64,000 nucleotides of DNA from Actinomadura flavalba DSM 45200. Its GTDB lineage: Bacteria > Actinomycetota > Actinomycetes > Streptosporangiales > Streptosporangiaceae. Numbering within the stretch: position 1 is the first letter of the stretch; every line of letters starts with the position of its first letter. The translations under genes were made by a program, and so were the position numbers. Below are positions 59,227 through 64,000 of the stretch, one piece after another. The notes under the pieces are model-generated. The model had not been told where the DNA came from. It was given only the letters and a program-made list of their open reading frames with translations, and searched no databases. Where the stretch lies: contig NZ_KB894093.1 in assembly GCF_000374305.1 (NCBI RefSeq), forward strand, positions 124,001-188,000, given 5' to 3'.

Positions 59227-60246
59227 ATGACGTCTGACGGGCCGCCGCACAGTCGGGAGTGGCGGGACGGGGAGCTTGTCGGCGAAGGGTTCGGGCTCGA
59301 CGGGCTGGCCGAACGGCTCTCCGACCCGGATGCCGTGTTGTGGCTCGACGTCGGGGCGTCCGACGCCGACGGTCTCGCCGCCGTCGCGCGTGCCCTCGGG
59401 CTCGACCGCCTCGCCGTCGAAGACGCCGCGTCCCGGCATGAGCGGACCAAGCTCGACCGCTACCACGACTACGTGTTCCTCAACGTCTACGCGCCGGCGC
59501 TGCGCGACGACGGACGGCTCGCGTTCCACGAGGTGTCGGTGTTCGTCACCCCGCAGGCCCTCGTCACCGTCCGGCAGGACGACCGGTTCGACCTGCGCGC
59601 CCTGCTCCGCCGCTGGGACGACGACCCCGACGTCGAGCACGACCGCGGCGCCATCGCCGAGCACGAGGGCGGCACGCTCGCCCTGCTCCTGTACGGGCTG
59701 CTCGACCTCATCGTGGACCAGCAGCTCGACATCGTCGGCACCCTCGACGAGCAGACCGACGAGCTGGAGGAGCTGATCTTCGAGACGCCGTCGTCGGCGG
59801 CGGGCCGCGACGTGCAGGAGCGCAGCTTCCGGCTGCGCAAGAACCTGGCGCGGCTGCGCCGGGTCGCGCTGCCGATGCGGGAGGTGCTGAACACGCTGCT
59901 GCGCCGCGACGTCCGGCTCGTCGCCGAACCGCTGCTCCCGTACTACCAGGACGTCTACGACCACGCGCTGCGCGTCGCCGAGGAGACCGAGAGCCTGCGC
60001 GACCTCGTGGCCGACCTCCTCGACACCCGCATCGCGTTGCAGGGCAACCGCATGAACGAGGTCATGAAGCAGGTGACGAGCTGGGCCGCGATCATCGCCG
60101 TGCCGACGGCCGTCACCGGCTTCTACGGGCAGAACGTCCATTTCCCCGGCGAGCACACGGTGTGGGGCTTCGTGACGAGCACGTCGCTGATGGTTCTGTG
60201 CGTCGTCGTCCTGTACCGGGTCTTCAAACAACGCGACTGGCTCTGA
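59227..60246 (+). CDS. corA: CorA-family divalent cation channel
   Basis: A 339-residue CorA protein. The N-terminal cytoplasmic domain includes WLDVGASDADGLAAV and AVEDAASRHERTKLDRYHDYVFLNVY (about 65-90). Two C-terminal helices flank the pore motif, which reads YGQN (about 300-303) rather than the canonical YGMN; G and N of the filter are retained. This variant is common in actinomycetes. It transports Mg2+ or Co2+. A 16-bp palindromic hairpin follows the stop. Confidence 0.85.
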   Translation: MTSDGPPHSREWRDGELVGEGFGLDGLAERLSDPDAVLWLDVGASDADGLAAVARALGLDRLAVEDAASRHERTKLDRYHDYVFLNVYAPALRDDGRLAFHEVSVFVTPQALVTVRQDDRFDLRALLRRWDDDPDVEHDRGAIAEHEGGTLALLLYGLLDLIVDQQLDIVGTLDEQTDELEELIFETPSSAAGRDVQERSFRLRKNLARLRRVALPMREVLNTLLRRDVRLVAEPLLPYYQDVYDHALRVAEETESLRDLVADLLDTRIALQGNRMNEVMKQVTSWAAIIAVPTAVTGFYGQNVHFPGEHTVWGFVTSTSLMVLCVVVLYRVFKQRDWL

Positions 60247-60284
60247 GCCAGGTTCCCGCGCGAGGTCCACGACGTGTTTCTTGC

Positions 60285-60300
60285 TTCGGCCTAGGCCGAA
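60285..60300. terminator. palindromic hairpin after corA
   Basis: TTCGGC-CTAG-GCCGAA, a perfect 16-bp palindrome 38 bases after the corA stop, can fold as a 6-bp stem with a 4-base loop. It could also be an operator ahead of the beta-lactamase-like gene. Confidence 0.45.
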
Positions 60301-60416
60301 TCCAGGTCGTAGAGCTGGTGTCATACCGTTTCACATATCGCGATGGCGCCCATATCAATATTGGACGTCCCGAACGACGGTCTGATCTCCTGGCGGCACC
60401 TTCGAAGGGAGCCGCC

Positions 60417-61295
60417 ATGTTCGTCCGTCGCGGCCTCGGCGCCGTCGCCGTGGTCCTCGCCGCTTTCACCGGGGTCGGGTGCTCGACCGAGGCCCCCGCC
60501 GTGCCCGTCGCGGCGTCCTCGTCCGTCGCTCCGGCCGTCCGGTCCGCCGTCGCCCCGGAACGGGTCGTCGTCCGCGACGATCTGCGGAGGGTCTTCACGC
60601 GCCTCGGCGTCGACGGCGCCTTCGCCATGACCGACGTCGCCCGCCGCGAGACCGTCGTGGTCAACGCCCGCCGGGCCGCCGAACGCCGCGTCCCCGCTTC
60701 CACCTTCAAGATCCCGCACAGTCTCGTCGCCCTGGAGACCGGCGCCGTCCGCGACGTGGACGAGGTGATCCCCTGGAACGGCAAGCCGCAGCCCTTCCCC
60801 GAGTGGGAGCAGGACATGAGCATGCGCCAGGCGATCACCGCCTCCAACGCGGGCATCTACCAGGTCCTCGCCCAGCGGATCGGCCTCGCCCGCGAGAAGG
60901 CGTGGCTCCACCGCCTCGGCTACGGCAACCAGGCCACCGGCGCGGACGTCACCCAATTCTGGCTGGACGGCCCTCTCCGCATCTCCCCGCGCGAACAGGC
61001 GAGCTTCCTCACCCGCCTGGCCCGCCAGGAACTACCCGCGTCCAAGACCAGCCAGCGCGCCGTCCGCGACATCATCAAGATCGAGCAGAAGAACGGCTAC
61101 ACCCTCTACGCGAAAACCGGCTGGCAGTTCGTCCCCGACGCCCCCGACCTCGGCTGGTGGTCCGGCTGGATCGAACGCGGCAACCGTACCTATACGTTCT
61201 CCCTCAACATGGACCTCCCCCGCGACGACCTCGCCGCGCAACGCGTCCCCACGGGCCGCGAACTCCTCACCGCCCTGAAAGCACTACCGACCTGA
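60417..61295 (+). CDS. class D beta-lactamase-like lipoprotein
   Basis: A 292-residue protein with lipobox TGVGC (Cys22). Class D motifs occur in order: STFK (95-98, nucleophile Ser and carbamylatable Lys), PWNGK, SNA (143-145) where OXA enzymes have SxV, YGN (169-171), FWLDGPLRIS and KTG (233-235). The SxV Val, which shapes the carbamylated-Lys pocket, is Ala. It may be a beta-lactamase or a related penicillin-recognising protein; the BlaR1 sensor domain is similar but no metalloprotease part is present. GAAGGGAG precedes the ATG. Confidence 0.8.
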   Translation: MFVRRGLGAVAVVLAAFTGVGCSTEAPAVPVAASSSVAPAVRSAVAPERVVVRDDLRRVFTRLGVDGAFAMTDVARRETVVVNARRAAERRVPASTFKIPHSLVALETGAVRDVDEVIPWNGKPQPFPEWEQDMSMRQAITASNAGIYQVLAQRIGLAREKAWLHRLGYGNQATGADVTQFWLDGPLRISPREQASFLTRLARQELPASKTSQRAVRDIIKIEQKNGYTLYAKTGWQFVPDAPDLGWWSGWIERGNRTYTFSLNMDLPRDDLAAQRVPTGRELLTALKALPT

Positions 61296-61390
61296 CGCCC
61301 CACCAACCGCCCAACCGACCACCGCTCCGGCACACCAGACGGACGGAAGGGCGAAGCCCGACGGGGTCCGCCGGAGCCCGCCAAGCCCGC

Positions 61391-61490
61391 CGGAACACAA
61401 CGGAGCCCAACGGAACACGACGGAACACAACGGCATGCAACGGCACGCGACGGCACGCGACGTGACTCGACGGAGCCCAACGCGCACCAA
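61391..61490. repeat. 10-bp tandem repeat, ten copies
   Basis: Ten consecutive 10-bp units of the type CGGAACACAA/CGGAGCCCAA/CGGCACGCGA, phased exactly. Divergence is mostly at positions 4-9. The period is close to one helical turn. It lies beyond the beta-lactamase-like stop, in non-coding DNA. Two 20-bp units of AAGCCCGACCGAACGCGGCG type follow at about 61555-61594. Confidence 0.75.
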
Positions 61491-61636
61491 GCCCGCATCC
61501 CTCGGCACGATTCGCGGGCGCGCATGGGCTGGCGCCGACCGACGGGACTCGACAAAGCCCGACCGAACGCGGCGAAGCCCGACCGGACGCAGCGGCGCCT
61601 GGGTGCGGCGGAAGCGACGGGATGAACACGGCGGCG

Positions 61637-61703
61637 CGGCGGGCGGCGGGCGGCGGGCGGCGGGCGGCGGGCGGCGGGCGGCGGGCGGCGGGCGGCGGGC
61701 GGC
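61637..61703. repeat. 7-bp G-rich tandem repeat (GGCGGGC)n
   Basis: About 9.5 uninterrupted copies of GGCGGGC. The plus strand has a GGG every 7 bases, fitting G-quadruplex formation. Such a perfect short repeat is prone to slippage, so copy number may vary between strains and may be affected by assembly. Confidence 0.8.
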
Positions 61704-61751
61704 GAGGAGATTAACGAGGTGGGGCCGGGCCGGGCCGGGCCGGATGACCGG

Positions 61752-62275
61752 TGGCAGGGCGGGGGTTGGGGTGGGTGGCCAGTGACGGGGTGAGGGGTTC
61801 GACCGGTGGCCGGTGACGAGGTGGGGTCGGGGCCGGGTGACCGGTGACGGGGCGAGGATTGGGCCGAGTGGCCAGTGACAGGGCCGGGGTTGGGTCGAGT
61901 GCCCGGTGATGGGGTGGGGGTGGGGGTTGGGCCGGATGACCGGTGACGGGGCGGGGCCGGGCGGGGCCGGGCCGGGCCGGGCCGGGCCGGATGACCAGAT
62001 AGGGCGGGGTTGGGGCGGGTGGCCAGTGACAGGGCGGGGGCTAGGCCGGGTGGCCAGTGACGGGGCGGGGGTTGGGTCGAGTGACCGGCGACGGGGCGGC
62101 GGTTGGGCCGAATGGCCCGTGACGGGGTGAGGGCTGGGCCGGGTGACCGGCGACGGGGTTGGGGTTGGGCTGGGTGGCCAGTGAATGGGGTGGGGGTTCG
62201 GTCGGTGGCCGGTGACGGGGTGAGGTTGGGCCGGGTGGCCGGTGATGGGAAGGGGCGGTTTGGGGGTGGGCGGTC
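61752..62275. repeat. 31-bp G-rich minisatellite, about 16 units
   Basis: About 16 tandem copies of a unit close to GACGGGGCGGGGGTTGGGCC + GGGTGGCCGGT, most exactly 31 bp. One copy near 61920 is 37 bp and the next is expanded by a (CCGGG)n run. Each unit carries at least four G-runs on the plus strand. The 31-bp period changes frame at each copy, so a protein-repeat origin is unlikely. There are no spacers, so it is not a CRISPR array. The region 61296-62285 otherwise contains no supported gene. Confidence 0.85.
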
Positions 62276-62285
62276 TTCTGATCGG

Positions 62286-63431
62286 GTGATCGTCGGGGTC
62301 GTTCTCGGGGTGCAGTTGGCGGCTTCGCTCGGGTTCTTTGCCGTGATGTCGCATGTTGTCGTGCATCTGCGGCATGACCTCGGGTTGCTGGCCGGGACGG
62401 TGGGGCTCGTGCTGGGGCTGCGCATCGGTCTCCAGTACGCGCTGTACTTGCCCGCCGGGGTGCTCACCGACCGGGTGGGGGCGGCGCGGACGGGGGCCCT
62501 GGCCTGCGTGCTCCGTGCCGCCGGTTTCGCGCTGCTCGGCTCAGCGTCGGGCCTGCCGACGCTGCTCGGCGCGGCGGTGCTGCTGGCGACGGGCGGCGCG
62601 CTGTTCCACCCGGCGGCGCAGTCGCTTCTCGCCGGAGTCACCGCCCGCCGCCGCGCCTTCGCCGGCTACGTCGCCACCGGGCAGGCCGCGGCGGTGGCGG
62701 GCCCGCCCCTGGGCCTGCTCGTGACGTTCTCCCACCTGGCCCTCGGCGCCGCCGTCCTCTGGACGACCGCCGCCCTGCTCTTCCTGGCCCTGCGTGGCCC
62801 CACCACCACGGCGTCCGGCACGGCGGGCCGGGGGCACCTCCGCCCCGCGCTCCGCGACCGTGCCTTCCTGCGCCTGGCCCTGGTCCTCTCCCCCACGACG
62901 CTGCTCATCGAGCAGATGGCGACGGCGGTACCCATGCTCGGCTCCGGCAGGGCCGCCGTGACCGTCTACCTGTGCGTCCTCGCGACGGTGGCCGCGATGA
63001 TCCAGCCCTTCATCGCCCGGCGAGCCGACCGCCCCGCGATCCTTCGCGCGTCCATGCTCGCCACCGCGTCGGCCTTCGCCCTGCTCCTGGTCGCGAACCC
63101 GCTCGCTTTCCTCGCCGCCGCCTGCCTGGCGGGCATCGCCACGGGAGCCATGCAACCGGCCGTCTTCCACTCCATCGTCCGCCACGCTCCCGCTCGGGCC
63201 GTCGGCGTCCACCTGGGCCTGGCCGCCTTCGCCTCCGGCGCCCTCGCCTTCACCGGCAACCTCCTGCTGGGCCACGCCTTCGAGGCCGACGCCGCCCCCG
63301 CCGCCCTCCTGGCCCTGGCCGCCCTCGCCCTGACGAGCGCCGCGACCCACCGCACCGCCCCGGCCCCACGCGTCGACTCTCCGCCTCTCACCACCCCACC
63401 GCGACCCGCCCCGGCACGCACGACGCAGTGA
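62286..63431 (+). CDS. MFS transporter
   Basis: A 381-residue major facilitator with 10-12 helices. LPAGVLTDRVGAARTGAL (about 58-75) is the loop 2-3 motif. The C-terminal tail is polar and Pro/Thr-rich. The GTG at 62286 was chosen because the open frame upstream runs through the minisatellite and encodes low-complexity sequence; the helix beginning VIVGVVLGVQLAASLGFFA then sits at the N-terminus. The substrate is unknown. Its promoter must lie in or next to the G-rich repeats. A hairpin follows the stop. Confidence 0.75.
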   Translation: MIVGVVLGVQLAASLGFFAVMSHVVVHLRHDLGLLAGTVGLVLGLRIGLQYALYLPAGVLTDRVGAARTGALACVLRAAGFALLGSASGLPTLLGAAVLLATGGALFHPAAQSLLAGVTARRRAFAGYVATGQAAAVAGPPLGLLVTFSHLALGAAVLWTTAALLFLALRGPTTTASGTAGRGHLRPALRDRAFLRLALVLSPTTLLIEQMATAVPMLGSGRAAVTVYLCVLATVAAMIQPFIARRADRPAILRASMLATASAFALLLVANPLAFLAAACLAGIATGAMQPAVFHSIVRHAPARAVGVHLGLAAFASGALAFTGNLLLGHAFEADAAPAALLALAALALTSAATHRTAPAPRVDSPPLTTPPRPAPARTTQ

Positions 63432-63462
63432 ACAACGGGCCGGTACCGGAAGCGAACGGCAG

Positions 63463-63504
63463 AACGCCCCTCGACCCGACCGGAAAGCCGGGGCGAGGGG
63501 CGTT
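63463..63504. terminator. bidirectional terminator between MFS and DUF397
   Basis: AACGCCCCTCG pairs perfectly with CGAGGGGCGTT around a 20-base loop that itself contains CCGG/CCGG. It lies between the MFS stop (63431) and the convergent DUF397 stop (63513). Confidence 0.75.
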
Positions 63505-63512
63505 CGCTGCGT

Positions 63513-63698
63513 TCAGAGGGACTTGACGGCTCCGGCGAACCGGCGGAAGTTCTCGCGGCCGACGAACAGCGTTCCGCCGTCGCGATCCTTGGTGTCGCGG
63601 ATCGCAACCGTGGCGGGGACGTTGGCCAGCTCGACGCAGTCTGTGCCGTGCGGACCGCTGCGCGATGACTTACGCCATGTCAACGTGTTCGTGTTCAT
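63513..63698 (-). CDS. DUF397 protein, copy 2
   Basis: A 61-residue DUF397 protein with the standard core TWRKSSRSG, DCVELANVP and VAIRDTKDRDGGTLFVGREN. DUF397 proteins are small partners of XRE/DUF5753 regulators in actinomycetes (for example the BldB-Scr-type pairs affecting development). It is nearly identical over the last 40 residues to the neighbouring copy, showing duplication. GGGAGAGC precedes the ATG, which lies inside a remnant of an XRE 3' end. Confidence 0.9.
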   Translation of the reverse strand: MNTNTLTWRKSSRSGPHGTDCVELANVPATVAIRDTKDRDGGTLFVGRENFRRFAGAVKSL

Positions 63699-63748
63699 AG
63701 CTCTCCCATCACCTCCCGAGGGAACGCACGGGAGCCCTCAACATTCAG
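63695..63748 (-). pseudogene. XRE gene 3'-end remnant between DUF397 copies
   Basis: On the minus strand these 54 bases read LNVEGSRAFPREVMGEL-stop, matching LNVEDSRTFVREVRGEL at the end of the XRE gene at 63921-64000. The remnant begins exactly at the stop codon of one DUF397 copy and ends over the start of the next. It marks the junction of a tandem duplication that copied the XRE tail with DUF397. Confidence 0.65.
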
Positions 63749-63930
63749 AGGGACTTGACGGCTCCGGCGAACCGGCGGAAGCTCTCACGACCGACGAACA
63801 GCGTCCCGCCGTCGCGGTTCTTGGTGTCACGGATCGCGACCGTGGCGGGGGCGTTGGCCAGCTCGACACAGTCGCCACCGTCCGGGGTGCTGTACGACGA
63901 CTTGCGCCAGGTGGCGCGGTTCAGGTCCAT
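63745..63930 (-). CDS. DUF397 protein, copy 1
   Basis: A 61-residue DUF397 protein (MDLNRATWRKSSYSTPDGGD...). The core motifs TWRKSSYS, DCVELANAP and RDTKNRDGGTLFVGRESF are complete. It follows the XRE/DUF5753 gene directly: the XRE stop codon overlaps this start by 10 bases, so the two are coupled, the usual regulator-partner layout. The second DUF397 copy lies downstream. GGGGAGAAC precedes the ATG. Confidence 0.9.
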   Translation of the reverse strand: MDLNRATWRKSSYSTPDGGDCVELANAPATVAIRDTKNRDGGTLFVGRESFRRFAGAVKSL

Positions 63931-64000
63931 AGTTCTCCCCTCACCTCCCGGACGAACGTGCGGGAGTCTTCCACGTTCAGCGCGTACGCCTGGAGTGTAG
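63921..64000 (-). CDS. XRE/DUF5753 regulator, 3' fragment
   Basis: The last 25 codons of a gene that continues beyond the right edge: TLQAYALNVEDSRTFVREVR and then GELWT-stop. The sequence resembles the C-termini of actinobacterial XRE-HTH/DUF5753 regulators, and a coupled DUF397 gene follows as expected. It is too short for a certain identification, but context and the copied remnant at 63695-63748 support it. Confidence 0.6.
   Translation of the reverse strand, partial: TLQAYALNVEDSRTFVREVRGELWT

Noticed and set aside
61752..62275. Possible CRISPR array
   Set aside because: The 31-bp units are contiguous with no unique spacers, and no cas genes are nearby.
62103..62285. 61-codon N-terminal extension of the MFS protein
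   Set aside because: It is encoded by minisatellite sequence and is low-complexity. The GTG at 62286 places the first membrane helix at the N-terminus, as in homologues.
61190..62641. Minus-strand open frame of 483 codons, Pro/Thr/His-rich, across the repeats
   Set aside because: The 31-bp unit changes reading frame at each copy and all frames are open because of base composition. The frame also overlaps the beta-lactamase-like and MFS genes.

Overview
The window comes from a very high-GC actinomycete. Start codons are often GTG, several genes look leaderless, and markers include an RpfB-type resuscitation factor, a protein O-mannosyltransferase, XRE/DUF397 pairs, TamR/Tam and paired thiolase/DUF35 lipid-CoA genes. 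The combination suggests Streptosporangiales, perhaps Actinomadura or a relative. That placement is inference from gene content, not from a marker tree.

Layout. 1-6535: the 5' end of a metallo-beta-lactamase-fold gene, a small membrane protein, a cytochrome P450, a cysteine-free HesB-like protein, then a lipid-CoA module (LLM oxidoreductase and SDR, divergent from DUF35, thiolase and TetR). 6536-9477: three secreted proteins, two of them tandem paralogues separated by strong hairpins. 9534-13479: a DoxX-like protein, then a tightly overlapping three-gene operon encoding a Tse2-like ADP-ribosyltransferase-fold protein, a MACPF pore-forming protein and a glycosyltransferase. This is the most unusual locus in the window. 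13538-18485: a membrane-anchored alpha/beta hydrolase, then a degenerate ABC ATPase, a YhgE/Pip membrane protein and a TetR gene behind a 22-bp perfect palindrome. 18482-19602: an OmpA-domain protein and a lipoprotein. 19657-27493: a second lipid-CoA module (two acyl-CoA synthetases, two thiolase-like proteins, a double DUF35 protein, an enoyl-CoA hydratase and TetR).

27603-36736: a sulfotransferase/sulfatase pair, a mycothiol-dependent isomerase-like protein, an XRE-cupin regulator divergent from a thioredoxin-reductase/methyltransferase fusion, the tam/tamR pair with three operator copies, a MerR regulator and two membrane proteins. 36743-47240: a mostly minus-strand housekeeping block (ABC-F, ispE, ksgA, rpfB, tatD, metG) with a GH26-like lipoprotein and a Tat-exported sulfatase inserted. 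47355-56715: an envelope-glycan region of three polytopic glycosyltransferases and a GT2 polyprenyl-phosphate sugar transferase, followed by rsmI and pmt. 56712-61295: MFS, LacI, CorA and a class D beta-lactamase-like lipoprotein. 61296-62285: about 1 kb without a credible gene, filled by 10-bp, 7-bp and 31-bp tandem repeats; the last two are G-run arrays. 62286-64000: MFS, two DUF397 genes and the 3' end of an XRE gene, with a visible duplication scar.

The two lipid-CoA modules carry ligase, hydratase, dehydrogenase, thiolase/aldolase and OB-fold partner functions expected for side-chain breakdown of a sterol, isoprenoid or similar branched lipid, each next to a TetR gene. The 47-56 kb genes together suggest polyprenyl-phosphate-linked sugar supply and extracytoplasmic glycosylation. 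No tRNA, rRNA, CRISPR array or intact insertion sequence was recognised.
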